The notes: generated by a model from the sequence alone, not told the origin. Shown: positions 16,742 through 28,287, counted from the stretch's first letter. The stretch is DNA of 64,000 nt from Paraspadella gotoi (GCA_051294375.1 CM119264.1:29814876-29878875); one strand, 5' to 3'. Translations and numbers: made by a program.

Positions 16742-18184
16742 CCTCCCCCTCCCTCCCCCCCATCCCCAGGCCACGGTCCGGACCCCCTGGTGGTGACCCC
16801 TTTCTTCTTCGGCCCCGCTCAACTCCGCGAGATGGCGCTCGACCCGGAAGTGGCGCTCGTTGCGGTCGGCGCCGATCCTCATCTCAATTCGGGGAAAGCG
16901 TCGCGCGCGGCGTCGTACGTGAGACGCGGCGCCGGCGTGGTGGCGTGCGACGACGCCGCGGGACGGAGCATCGGGGGTGAGTGAGGGGTTAACGTGAATT
17001 GGCGCCGTCCTCAGGGGGGGGGCGTTTTTAACGTTCGCTCTTATGACCCTTTTTTGAGATTCTGGGTTTATTGATCTCGTTTTGCTTGAGTCAAAAGGGC
17101 AGGGAAGCGATCGGGAGGGGAGAGGAGGCGATGAACTGATCACGAATTGTTTAGAAAAGCTTTTTATTTTGTTTTAATTGTTCTTTTTTTATATTCATTC
17201 GAATCAACAACCCTTTTCCACATCCCTCCTTTTCCACATCCCTCTTCTTTCACATTTCACATCCCACCTCTTTCACAATCCTCCTCTTTTACATTCTTCC
17301 TTTTCCACATCCCTCCTCTTCCTCATCCCTCCATTTCCACATCCCTCCCCTTCCAAATTCAACATCTCTCATCCCTCCTTTTCCACATTCCTCTTCAAAA
17401 TTTTACATCCCTCATCTTCTAAATTCCACATACCTCCCTCTTCTAAATTCCACATCCCTCCCCTTCCAAATTCCACATCCCTCTTCTTCCAAATTCCACA
17501 TCCTCATCTTCCACATCCCTCCTTTTCTACATCCCTCATTTTCCAAATTCCACTTCCCTCCTCTTCCAAATTCCACATTCCTCCTGTTCCACATCCCTCA
17601 TCTTCCAAACTCCACTTCCCTCCTCTTCAAAATTCCACATCCCTCATCTTCCAATTTCCACATCCCTCATCTTCCACATCCCTCCTCTCCCAAACTCATC
17701 CTCAAACTGTTCCTCCAGATCACATCGTCCCTGGAACCGGTGCTGGACTCAACGTTCTTCGTCAATCCCTTCGCTTCGAATTCAGTTGCGAAGTGAGAAA
17801 ATCCATTTCTCTTTTCTTTCCCTTTTTCTTTTCCTTTTTTCCCCTTTTCTTTTCCTTTTTTCCCCCTTTTCTTTCCCTTTTCTTTCCCTTTTCTTTCCTT
17901 TTTCTTTCCCTTTTCCTTCCATTTTTTTCCCTTTTCTTTCCCTTTTCTTCCTCCCTCCGAGTATTCTTTTCCCCTTTTTCCTTCAGGTCTTCGGTTTGCC
18001 CCGCTTCCGCATGCTACGCGCGCTACGCGCCCTCCAACCGACACTCGACGCGCGACGCACTCTGCTCATCGGCGCCTCGACCGTTGAGGACGTCGCCTTC
18101 GCGCGCGACAATGGAATCGATTCGTTGCAGACTCTGACTGGGAGCGCGGATCGAACGGAGATTGAAGCCATGACGCTGGCAATG
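15404..18184 (+). CDS. HAD (PGP/PDXP-like) domain lacking catalytic residues
   Basis: Five exons align with mammalian PGP along the whole length: VVLDGVIW (family FDCDGVLW), YYISNRDNK (ITNNSSK), VGADPHL (VGFDPHF), GVVACDDAAGR, PGTGAGLNVL (AGTGCLVRAV), VFGLPRF (IIGKPS), LIGASTVEDV (MVGDRLDTDI), SLQTLTG (TILTLTG). The nucleophile Asp of motif I is Val, the motif III Lys is Leu, and the metal-binding Asp of motif IV is Ala. A working HAD phosphatase needs all three, so this domain should be inactive and probably structural or regulatory. The normal C-terminal segment of about 25 residues is missing where the AK linker begins. Exon starts were chosen by AG/GT and phase. Confidence 0.8.
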
Positions 18185-21100
18185 GTGAGGGGATTGCAGA
18201 TGGAATAAGCAATGGTGGTGGTAATGGTGAGGGAATTGCAGAAATTCTGCAATGTAGATGGTGGCACAAGTTGCATACCATGGAAAAGGCATTGCAGATC
18301 GAGAGGACATGACACTAGCAATGTTTTCTACACTTTTAACCTTTTACACAAGAGAAGCAACATGACACTCAATGTGGATATAAAAGCGAAAAGACAATGG
18401 GTGCTGTTAAAAGAGAGAATGAAGAAAAGGGTCGGACCACATGAATTTCCGATGAGCATAAAAACGGACAAATTTGCATTTGACTGAGAAAAGGAGAGAA
18501 TAAAAGAGACACCAATTGAAAAAAAAGGGTGGGGAAAAAGAGACGAGAGATCCTTCTTGGCTAGAAAATCCAATGAGAGAAAACGCGACGACGATTATGA
18601 AGACAATGAAGAAACGTAAACTCGGGATATCCCGATTATTTTTTATGTAAAGAATTGTTTAAGAGTCAGGGGCAGTTGCTTCCGACGTCGTACGGTTTTA
18701 AGACCGTTTGTTTATGACCGTTTATTTATATTTTAATGGACTTTTTTATGATTTGTGGACTTAATTATCGGCCTAATAATGAACTGTTTTTTAATAATTT
18801 TGTAATAAACAAACAACATTTGAAATCAGGATCGTCGCCATCTTGAAAGTCACCAGAAAGTCGAGGCTGCTCAAACAGAAATATTATATAAAATACACAA
18901 AAATACAAGGGATAACAAAGTCATTTCGGCGCAACACAATTGAATTTCCGCTCTTTTTTTTTTTTTTTTTTAATTTTTAGGGCAAAAAGTTCTTTCTAAA
19001 AAAAATCCCACTGAATCTCTCCATCACACTTACAAGATAATAACAAAGCATTACCCTGCAAGCTTTCAATCAAGTCACAAGTCACAAGTGCTTGGCTTCC
19101 CGTTTCTCTAAAGTATTTTAATTGTAAATAAAAGTTTTAAAAAAAGTTAAAGTGACTTGACCACTAAGGCGTAGTGAAAGTTACATACGAAAATTTCTAA
19201 AAGTCAATTATGAACAACATACTATCAGTGAACATTAATTTGTAAAAAAAATTAATTTTATGTTTTTTTAATTTTCGCAGTAGGTTATATTTATATATAG
19301 TATATATCCTTATAAAATCGAAAAAATTTCAAAATAGGCTTTTCTTAATTTTGATTGCAGATTTGAATTCCTCGTCAAAAGTTGATAAAGAAAATATAAA
19401 TCATTTTTTTAAAATTCTTTCATTAAGTGGGTTAAAAATTTAAAAAAACAATATTTAATATATAAAAAGTTAATTTTCAGCTTAAAAATATAGCTTTTTC
19501 TAATTTTTGACCAACTTAATGAAGGAATTTTTAAAAAAAGAGTTATATTTCTTTTTGTCAACTTTTTATGACGAATCCAAATCTGCAAAAAAATCTTAGA
19601 AAAAACTGTTTTGAAATTTTAACATTTATTGGTTTAGTACTAGTATAAATATGGCCTACTGCCATAAATTGTAAAATTTATTATAAATTTTTTTATTATA
19701 TTAAATGTTCATTAATATAATATTGTTCGTTCCTCACTTTTAGAATTTTAATTAAAGTTAAATTTAGGAATTTTACTACGCCTTATACCACCCCAACGTT
19801 TGGTTCCAGAAAAAGCGACCACCCGACGAAGTCCCAAAACCGACGCCGAGAGGCGATGCCACCTTTGACGATTCTATCGTCCTTTTCATCGTCGGTGGCC
19901 TGGATGTGGAAGGAACGCAGTGCGAGAGGCTTAAGGTGATGTCGTTGGACCCGGATGTGGGAATGGAACGCAGTAGCAAGAGGCTTAAGGTGATGTCGGT
20001 GTACCCGGACGTGGAAAGGGAACGCAGTGCAAGAGGCTTAAGGTGATGTTAGTGGACCCGGATGTGGGAAGGGAACGCAGTGCGAGAGGCTTAAGGTGAT
20101 GTCGGTGTACCCGGACGTGGAAAGGGAACGCAGTGCAAGAGGCTTAAGGTGATGTCAGGTGGATGCCGGATGTGGGAGGGGAATGCAGTGCGAGAGGGCT
20201 TAAGGTGAATGTCAGTGGACCCGTATGTGAGGGTAAGGGAGAGTGCTGAGTGCGAGAGGCTTGAGAGGTGATGTCGTGGACCCGATGTGGGAAGGGAATG
20301 CAGTGGCGAGAGGCTTAAGGTGATGTCAGTGGACCCGGATTGTGGAAGGGAACTGCAGTGCGAGAGGCTTAACGTGATGTCAGTGGACCTGGATGTGGGA
20401 AGGGAATGTAGTGCGAGAGGCTTAAGATGATGTCGGTGGACCCGGATGTGGGAATGGAACGCAGTGCGAGAGGCTTAAGGTAATGTCGGTGGACCCGGAT
20501 GTGGGAGGGGAATGCAGTGCGAGAGGCTTAAGGTGATGTCAGTGGACCCGGATGTGGGAAGGGAATGCAGTGCGAGAGGCTTAAGGTGATGTCAGTGGAC
20601 CTGGATGTGGGAAGGGAATGTAGTGCGAGAGGCTTAAGATGATGTCGGTGGACCCGGATGTGGGAATGGAACGCAGTGCGAGAGGCTTAAGGTGATGTCG
20701 GTGTACCCGGATGTGAGTTGATGTCGCTTGATAAGGTTGCTGGATGATGATGTTGATTACAATGATGACGATGATGATGACGACGATGATGGTGACGACG
20801 ACGATAATGATGATGGTGACGATGATGATGATGATATAATGATGATGGTGACGATGATGATGATGATAATGTTGACGCTTGATAGCACAAGAAGGTTGAA
20901 AGGGAATAATTGGCTTAGAATTAGATGGCTAAAAACGAGTTGATTAGGTCTGACAACGAATTAAAATATGGAATTGAAAGAATTGGATAGAATCATAACA
21001 AAAGAGAGAACGAGTTACACCCTCCTCCGCTCCCCTCTCAACGATTTCAGTCCGAGTTCAAACTGACTCACATTTCCTCGGGCGATCTCCTACGAGACGA

Positions 21101-22537
21101 AGTCGCTTCCGGGTCGGAACTCGGCGAACGTCTCAAGAAGACCATGGAAAAGGGAGAACTCGTCTCCATGGAACGGTGAGTTTCCATAGCGATCGGGGGT
21201 TGTTTGTTGTCCTTTTGTTCTTCTTGTTTTTGAAAGAAAACTCGCAACCCAAAGAAAATGGATCGAACATCATCTGTATATAAAGTGGCGCGAATTTTGG
21301 ACACATGACTCTTTGATCAAATCTTTCTCTTTCCCCCCCCCTCGGACTCACGCAGGTCCTGGAAATGATAAAGAACCGCATGACTCTGGCCGTTGAAGAG
21401 GAAGGGGCCAAAGGTTTTCTTATCGACGGATATCCGAGGGAAAGAAGAACAAGGGATTCTCTTCGAGTCGATGATTCGTCCCTGCCACCGCCACCATCTA
21501 CTTTAACGCTATGGACGCACACGATGCTGACGAGGGTTGAGGGCTTTGATTGATTGATTTGATTGAATTGATTTGATCGGTTTATTTAATTGACGATTGG
21601 TTGATTGATTGAAAAGATTGATTGACTTTATTCATTAGATTGATCAGATTGTTTTAAATTGTTTATTTATTCATTCATACATATTTATTTTTCATTTATT
21701 TAATTATTTATTTGATTCATTTGACTCATTGATTGATTCGGTATGTTATTTTTTTGGCCTTCTGAGTTTAATCTCATGTGGTTTTTTTTACTCTATTTAA
21801 CTATAATCATCATCACCATCATCATCACCATCAGAATGCGCAAGCGCGCTATGACGAGCGGACGCGCCGACGACAACGAAGTCACGATGCGAGAAAGACT
21901 GAAGACTTTTCACAAACACTCGGAACCGGTCATTAATTATTTCAAGGCGAGAATTTCTCAATTGTTTAGGCCGGAAACGAGCAGCTAATATATTTTTATA
22001 CAACACAATCGTTATTTGAAATATAAAATTTTCGTTGCAATCAAACGTCAATCAAATTCAGTCAAGATGATTGCTATTAATCTCCAATAGACGGCCAAGA
22101 AGCTAATCGAGGTGGACGCCGAAGCTGGGACAGAAATCGTTTACCACAGGACGATAGAGGGACTGAAGAAGATGTTTCTCAAACAGGTCATCTCTCTCTC
22201 TCTCTCCCTCCCTCTCTCCCTCCCTCTCCCTCCCACTCACCCTCCATCAACACCCCTCTCTTCTCTCCCATCTCCCCCTTCAGACCGCGGTGCTCTTCAT
22301 CATCGGAGGCCCCGGTTGCGGCAAAGGGACTCAATGCGACCGACTCAAGGAGACCTTCAGACTCACCCACATCTCGTCCGGCGACCTGCTGCGGGAGGAA
22401 GTGCAGTCGGGATCCAAGAAGGGGATGACCCTCAAGAAGATGATGGATCGGGGGGAGTTGGTTCCCATGGCGACCGTGTTGTCAATGATTCAGAACAAGA
22501 TGATCAGGCAAGAGAGATGGAGGGTTTGTGTCGGTTC

Positions 22538-22569
<32 letters not shown>

Positions 22570-23004
22570 GCCAACTAATTAATTAAACGAATCTATCAAC
22601 GGGTGAATCAGTCTATCAATTGGTCTAATTAGTCATTCTAGTAATCTATGAATCTATATCATCTATCAATCAAATATTGAATCAATAAATCAATCAATCA
22701 ATCAATCTTCAGCGAAGCCATGCGCGGCACACCCGGTTTCCTCCTCGACGGATATCCTCGTGAAGAGGCGCAGGCGTCGGCCTTCGAGACGGACGTCAGA
22801 CCGGGTTGCTGCAGCATCTACTTCAAAATCGACGACGAGACGATGCTGCAGAGGATGCGGCATCGGGCGTTGACGAGCGGACGGTCGGACGACAACGAGG
22901 ATACGATGCAGGAGAGACTGAAGACGTTCCACGCTCACTCGGAACCCGTCGTCAAGTACTTTAAGGAGAACAAGAAGTTGATACAGGTAGAGGGGAGGGA
23001 GGGA

Positions 23005-23060
<56 letters not shown>

Positions 23061-24588
23061 ACCAGGCAGACTGAGTGAAATTTTCTTAACCTGCTTCGTT
23101 CATACAAAAACTTATTGCCCCCTCACCTCTTTTTCCCAACCTCTCCCCCCCCCATCCCCTCCCCTCCCCCACCCGAAGATCTACGCCGGCGAGACGATCG
23201 ATACCATCTTCCATCAAACGATCGATGGAATGACGAGACTTCTACTTCGCGATTCCATCGTCATATTTATCGTTGGTGGACCCGGATGTGGGAAAGGGAC
23301 GCAGTGCGAGAGACTCTCTGCTAAATACAAGTGGGTGCACCCGGATGTGGGAAAGGGAAGCAGTGTGAGAGACTCTCCGCTCAATACAAGTGAGTAGACT
23401 CGGATGTGGGAAAAGGATGCAGTGCGAGAGACTCTTCGCTAAATACAAGTGGGTGGACCCGGATGTGGGAAAGGGTCGCAGTGCAAGAGACTCTCCGCTA
23501 AATACAAGTGGTTGGACCCGGATGTGGGAAAGGGGGTCCGCAGTGCGAGAGACTTTCTGCTAAATACAAGTGGGGTGGACCCGGATGTGGGAAAGGGTCG
23601 CAGTGCGAGAGACTTCCGCTAAAACTACAAGTGGTTGACCCGGATGTGGGAAAAGGGTCGCAGTGCGGAGACTTTCCACTAAATACAAGTGGTTTGGACC
23701 GATGTGGGAAAGGGTCCAGTGCAAGAGACTCTCCGCTAAAATACAAGTGGTTGGACCCGGATGTGGGAAAGGGTGCGCAGTGCGAGGATTTTCCGCTAAT
23801 ACAAGTGGTTGGACCCCGGCATGTGGGAAAGGGTCACAGTGCAGAAAACTCTCCGTAAATACAAAGTGGTTGGACCCCGGATGTGGGAAAGGGGTGCAGT
23901 GTGAGAGACCTCTCCGCTCAATACATGAGTAGACTCGATGTGTGGAAAAGGATGCATGCGAGAGACTCTTCGCTAATACAATGGGTGGAACCGGATGTGG
24001 GAAAGGGTCGCAGTGCAGAGACTCTCCGCTAAATACAAGTGGGTGGACCCGGATGTGGGAATGGTCGCAGTGCGAGAGACCTTCCGCTAAATACAAGTTG
24101 GTTCGTCAGGATTTTTTTGGCATCTTGCTACAATTTGACGCCAATCTTGCCGTTTTTCTTCCATTGCCAACCATCTCCGTCTCTATATCGTGCCGTTCAT
24201 CTTTTCCCCAACTTCGCCCATCTTCTGTTACTTTTTATCATTTTTTTGTAAACATACTTAAGTTTATGACAATTTTTAGGTCATTATTATGTCATGCTTC
24301 TGCGATCTTTCTTCATCATTGTCATCTTCTGCCATCTTTTTGTCATCTTTTTGCCATCACCTTCTATTTCGTGTTATGTATCTTGATATCTTTTATATGT
24401 CTTGATATAATATCTTGATATCTATATGCCAGCCTGACCCACATCTCTTCTGGCGACCTCTTGCGAGACGAAGTCGCATCTCTGGTTCCGCGTTGGGACA
24501 GCAATTGCAAGAGATGATGACCAGGGGAGAGCTGGTGCGATTGCCACCGTTTTGAGGCTCATTCCAGTGGTGAGAATGGAAAAAAGGA

Positions 24589-24624
<36 letters not shown>

Positions 24625-25530
24625 AAAAAGGAAATGACAGAAGGAATTAAACGACAGCAATTTAAAAAAAAAGAACCAAAAAAAGTAAAAGAAAACAGAA
24701 AAAGAAAGATAAAATTAAAAAAAATAGAAAGAACAATTTTGCACTACAAAAAAATACAACATCAAATCAAATAACCCAGTCAATCCTAAATCTCAAACTG
24801 AATATAAACAGCGCAATGCTCCGCTCTGATCTCCGCGGCGGGCGCGAGATTTCTCAATCGACGTTATCCCCGCGAGGAGGCGTCAAGGGGTAATGTTCGA
24901 GACGGCGCCGTGAAGGCCCGGCACTGCTGCAATCTACTTCGATGCATCTGAAGAGAAGATTGCTGATGAGGAGCGGCATCGAGCGTTGACGAGCGGAAGA
25001 AGCGGGACGACAATGAAGATACGAGAAATTGAGCTAAAGAAGTGAGAGAGAGAGAGAGAGAGAGAGACGAGAGAGAGAGAGAGAGAGAGAGATCCCTTTT
25101 TTCCAGCTACCGTCCGCCACGCAGAAGCTGAGAGAGAGAGAGAGAGAAGAGACACTCCCCTTTCTTTCCCAGCTACTGGCCGCACCGCGGAAGCCCGAGA
25201 GAGAGAGAGAGCAGAGAGAGAGACATCCCCTTTTTTTTCCAGCTACCCGCCGGGCACGCAGCGGAAGCGAGAGAAAGAGAGAGAGAGAGAGAGAGAGACA
25301 TCCCCTTTTTCTTTCCAGCTACCGCCGTCACGGGAGCCGAGGAGAGAAGAGAGAGAGAGAGAGACATCCCCTTTTTTCAGCTACGCCGTCCACGCGGAAG
25401 CTGAGAGAAGAGAGAGAGAGACGAGAGAAGGGAGAGAACATCCCTTTTTTTCCATGCTCACCGCCGCCAACGCGAAGCCTCCGTCGACTATTTTCGCGAC
25501 TCAAAAAAGTTGAATTCAAATTTCGGCTGA
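15404..25530 (+). CDS. HAD pseudophosphatase fused to three adenylate kinase modules
   Basis: Exons in the second copy and beyond: 15404-15609, 15874-16056, 16770-16976, 17719-17792, 17987-18184, 19810-19935, 21051-21175, 21356-21534, 21835-21946, 22091-22186, 22284-22507, 22713-22986, 23179-23330, 24433-24569, 24812-25041, 25457-25530 (about 865 codons). The first five encode a phosphoglycolate/pyridoxal phosphatase-like HAD fold; the rest encode three AK1-type modules. The HAD-to-AK junction is phase 0 on both sides (18184 donor GTGAGG, 19810 acceptor TTCCAG), with a short Pro-rich linker. The frame closes at a TGA at 25528-25530. Several exons need one-base corrections. AK modules transfer phosphate between ATP and AMP; tandem AK proteins are known from cilia and flagella. 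An alternative is two separate genes whose junction exons I have missed. Confidence 0.7.
16057..16172 (+). repeat. (GA)n microsatellite at the HAD exon 2 donor (copy 2)
   Basis: Donor GTGAGAGAGAGA is itself the first unit of the GA array. Confidence 0.95.
17217..17695 (+). repeat. Pyrimidine-rich minisatellite in HAD intron 3 (copy 2)
   Basis: Same repeat as 10915-11400, ending shortly before the acceptor at 17718. Confidence 0.9.
19165..19785. mobile_element. hAT-like foldback MITE, copy 2 (same locus, second haplotype copy)
   Basis: Counterpart of the element at 12860-13473. The left target duplication TTGACCAC is kept; the right one is shortened by an indel (TACCACC). Confidence 0.85.
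19810..22186 (+). CDS. Adenylate kinase module 1
   Basis: Exons 6-10. P-loop GGPGCGKGTQCERLK, AMP-binding THISSGDLLRDE, IDGYPREE, LID-type AMTSGRADDN, then RERLKTFHKHSEPV and a C-terminal LIEVDAEAG. All arginines used by AK1 for nucleotide binding are present, so activity is expected. The intron after the P-loop exon (19936-21050) begins with the 53-bp minisatellite. Exon 9 ends AAG followed by GCGAGA, a possible GC donor, or an indel. Confidence 0.88.
19890..20718 (+). repeat. 53-bp splice-donor minisatellite after the AK1 P-loop exon (copy 2)
   Basis: Same array as 13580-14400, with slightly different unit variants and more indels. The genuine exon ends at 19935. Confidence 0.9.
22284..23230 (+). 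CDS. Adenylate kinase module 2
   Basis: Exons 11, 12 and the start of 13 (22284-22507, 22713-22986, 23179 on). P-loop GGPGCGKGTQCDRLK, THISSGDLLREE, DGYPREEAQ, RALTSGRSDDN, ERLKTFHAHSEPV. All key residues are intact. The 22507 donor is GCAAGA and the split codon AG/C restores Ser at the 22713 acceptor, so this is a GC-AG intron. Intron 11 carries an (ATCA)n stretch and intron 12 a (GA)n plus a C-rich tract. Confidence 0.9.
22508..22513 (+). promoter_or_regulatory. GC-type 5' splice site in AK module 2
   Basis: Exon ends ATC AG and the intron starts GCAAGA, matching the known GC-AG intron consensus (AG|GCAAG). Splicing to 22713 restores the SEAMRG reading frame. Confidence 0.75.
23231..25530 (+). 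CDS. Adenylate kinase module 3
   Basis: The end of exon 13 gives IVGGPGCGKGTQCERLSAKY. Exon 14 gives LTHISSGDLLRDEVAS and MMTRGELV, and exon 15 gives GYPREEA, IYFDASEE and RALTSGRS-DDNEDT. Exon 16 gives YRRHAEASVDYFRDSKK then a stop. Residue conservation is good, but this stretch has several frameshifting indels, and both flanking introns hold splice-junction minisatellites. The C-terminal lid-closing segment after DYF is short compared with modules 1 and 2. Confidence 0.75.
23270..24105 (+). repeat. 59-bp splice-donor minisatellite after the AK3 P-loop exon
   Basis: The real exon ends at 23330 (AAATACAA before GTGGGT). About 13 further units follow. Each has a GTGG-type donor, GGACCCGGATGTGGGAAAGG, a CAGTGCGAGAGACT block and CGCTAAATACAA. 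The source is the last 50 bp or so of the exon plus the first bases of the intron. The unit is about 59 bp, so successive copies change frame. Indels are frequent. Confidence 0.9.
25042..25470 (+). repeat. Splice-acceptor minisatellite before AK3 exon 16
   Basis: About five copies precede the genuine acceptor. Each unit is a (GA)n run, CATCCCCTTTTTTCCAG and the first 20 or so bases of exon 16 (CTACCGCC-CACGCGGAAGC). So polypyrimidine tract, AG and exon start are repeated together, with unit size near 70 bp. The final, real copy has an indel in its AG. Confidence 0.85.
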
Positions 25531-26702
25531 AGAGACGACGAACATTGTTTTTTACGAAACTTGTTTGGAATTGAGAGCGAGAGGAATCTTTCTGGGTTGG
25601 GCAAGAGGGTAATTATTAGAAAGGTAAAGAGGTAAGGGGTCGAGTGAGAGGCAGTTGTGGGTGAGTTCACTGATTGGATCGTGAGCGACCTTAAGGCAAA
25701 AGGTTCGTTTCTCAATAGATAAATAGAGGTAAGTTAGGAGGAAACAGAGGTCCCGGTCTCACATGACAAGAATAAAGGTAAGTGAGCTCAACGGCTCAGT
25801 GAGTGAAACTCACCTCGGAGTTTAAAGAAGATAAGTCTGTGCGGTCGTGTGCGTCTGCTTTTCAGTATCAGTTTATTTTTTGTTATCCTTCGAGCAGTCT
25901 TGAACAACTTCTCACTAAAGGACGTGGAGCGGAGGTCGAGCGATGTCAATGTTTTTTTTTTTTATCCTTCAAGAAAGAGGGGATATCTCCCTTTTTTTCC
26001 ATAATTTTGCCTTGATCTTTTACCAACTCTTCTCGTAACCTCCTACTATCAGCTTTCCCACATTTCTCACACCGCCTTCCACGACATGCCTGCCATCCCG
26101 GACCTACATCATCCCAGCCCTCAGGGACATCGCCGACTGGATCTACACTCCGCCGCCCAACGTCCGCCCCGTGCAGAGTCGTGCTGCTGCGCCGTGCGGA
26201 CGGCGTCGGAGTGCTGCGCTTGCTGCGCGTGCTGAGACCGCCGCATCCGACGATCGTGACCGTGGCTGGCGTCGAGCGGAAGTCAGAGGAACAGGGTCGT
26301 CGAGAATCTCGCCAAGCAGTTTGGTGAGTGATTGCTTGATGTTGCTTGGTTTTAAATAGTATTTTAGAAATGCTAGAAAAAAAGTATTATTTTATAATAT
26401 TGAGNNNNNNNNNNNNNNNNNNNNNNNNNATAGATAAATAGAAGGTAAGTTAGGAGGGAAACAGAGGTCGAGGTCTCACATAACAAGAATAAAGGTAAGT
26501 TGACTCAACGGCTCAGTGAGTGAAACTTACCTCGGAGTTTAAGTCTGTGCGTCGGTGCGTCTGCTTTTCACATCAGTTGATTTTTGTTTATCGTTCACAA
26601 TTTGACACTTCATCACTATGGCAACAAAGATCGTTTGGACTTATGGACAAATGTGCTCAAACATCAGCTTCCCCCCATTTCTCAACACCGCCTCCAACAG
26701 AC
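25531..26702 (+). other. Spacer between the two adenylate kinase genes
   Basis: Contains the 3' flank of the HAD-AK gene (AATAAA at about 25770), the first duplicate of the downstream gene's 5' flank and exon 1 (exon copy about 26070-26322, frameshifted), and the N gap. No other gene is visible. A promoter for the downstream gene should lie here if it is independently transcribed. Confidence 0.5.
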
Positions 26703-27015
26703 ATGCCTGCCATCCCGACCTACATCATCCCCAGCCTCGGAGACATCGCCGACTGGATCTACACTCCGCCGCCCAAACGTCCGCCCGTGCCAGAGTCGTG
26801 CTGCTGCGCCGTGCGGACGGCGTCGGAGGCTGCGCTGCTGCGCGTGCTGAAGCCGCCGCATCCGACGATCGTGACCGTGCTGGCGTCGAGCGGAAGTCAG
26901 AGGAACAGGGTCGTCGAGAATCTCGCCAAGCAGTTTGGTGAGTGATTGCTTGATGTTGCTTGGTTTTAAAATAGTATTTTAGAAATGCTACGAAAAAAAG
27001 TATTATTTTATAATA
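25713..27015 (+). repeat. 0.6-kb direct duplication around the 25-N gap 26405-26429
   Basis: 25713-26404 and 26430-27015 are the same sequence (5' flank plus first exon of the next gene) with indels. The copy at 26430 gives the better reading frame. Confidence 0.85.
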
Positions 27016-27363
27016 TTGCTAAAAAGAAATAACGATTTTTCATATTGTTTTTAAAATTTTGTGAATACAAAGGGTTTCGGTTTGGATCACTCTATCCTCT
27101 TTATTGCTCCACTCTCCCCCATTCTAAAGGAAAGTTTAAAATCAGAATTAAGTTTGTTTTAGGTATAAAAATTGATTAGCTTAAAATTAGAATTAATTTT
27201 GTTTTTAGGTATAAAAATTTATTAGGGATTAGGATTTGAGATTAGAGATTAAGGATTAGGGTTAAAGATTAGAGATTAAGGATTAGTCTTTAAGATTGGA
27301 GATTAGGGATTAGGGTTTAAGATTAGGGAATAGAGGCTAGGTTGTGGAGAGGGGAAGAGAGAG

Positions 27364-27444
<81 letters not shown>

Positions 27445-27545
27445 GGGAGGAAGAGAGAATAGAAAATGTGGGAGAAGATTTTAAAAAAAGAGATGTAACA
27501 AGAAAAAATAAACAAGGAAATTTTTTTTCGGTTCATTCTTTTTGA

Positions 27546-27613
<68 letters not shown>

Positions 27614-28287
27614 TTCTCTTCTCACTCCTCTTTTCAGCCGTCAATTTCATTCATTCCTCTTTTTCTTCTTTTTTTTTTTTAAATTGACTTTTTTTTCTTT
27701 TCTTTAATTTTCATATTTTTTTCTTTCCTCCTTTTTTCTTTCTTTCCTCCTTTTTTCTCTTTCCTCGTTTCCTTCATTTTTCGCTTCGACTCGTTTCTTT
27801 TAATTCGTCCTTCGTTTAATTTTCAAAAAGAGATTTTACGAAACTCTCTCCCTCTCTCTCTCTAACTCTCTCTCTCCCTCTTCCACTCCAGAGAAGCCTT
27901 CTTCCGCCCCCTCGACTCCTTTTATTCGACACCGCCCGCCTCATGGAGGAGAGCGCAGTCATCTCTTATCTCGTGATGCCCAGAGATAAATTGTATCGAC
28001 GCTACGTGGCTGAGCACGTGCCCTTTGCTGGAGCGACGCATGGAAGCGCTGTGGCGATGTCAGTGACGACGCCCAACTGGAAGCAAAGTCTGGACGGAAT
28101 ACGTGAGGATCAAATTGTCGAAACGGGTTGAGGAAGTTCAGACGATCGCCAATCGGGACGTGGTGAGAGAGAGAGAGAGAGAGATGAGAGAGAGGAGAGA
28201 GAGAGAGAGAGAGAGAGAAGACGGAGAGAGAGGGGAAGGGAGAGAGAAGAGAGAGAGAAGAGAGAGAAGAGAAAGAGAGAGAGAGAG

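Larger units (their letters stand above)
8991..21600 (+). repeat. 6.3-kb direct duplication around a 25-N gap
   Basis: Sequence 8991-15257 and 15283-21600 are near-identical throughout exons, introns, MITE and minisatellite. The boundary is exactly the N run at 15258-15282. The second copy of the gene continues into unique exons from 21835. Confidence 0.9.

Noticed and set aside
9112-21534. Apparent tandem duplication of the HAD-AK gene
   Set aside because: The copies are joined by a 25-N gap and differ mostly by indels, as expected of two assembled haplotypes.
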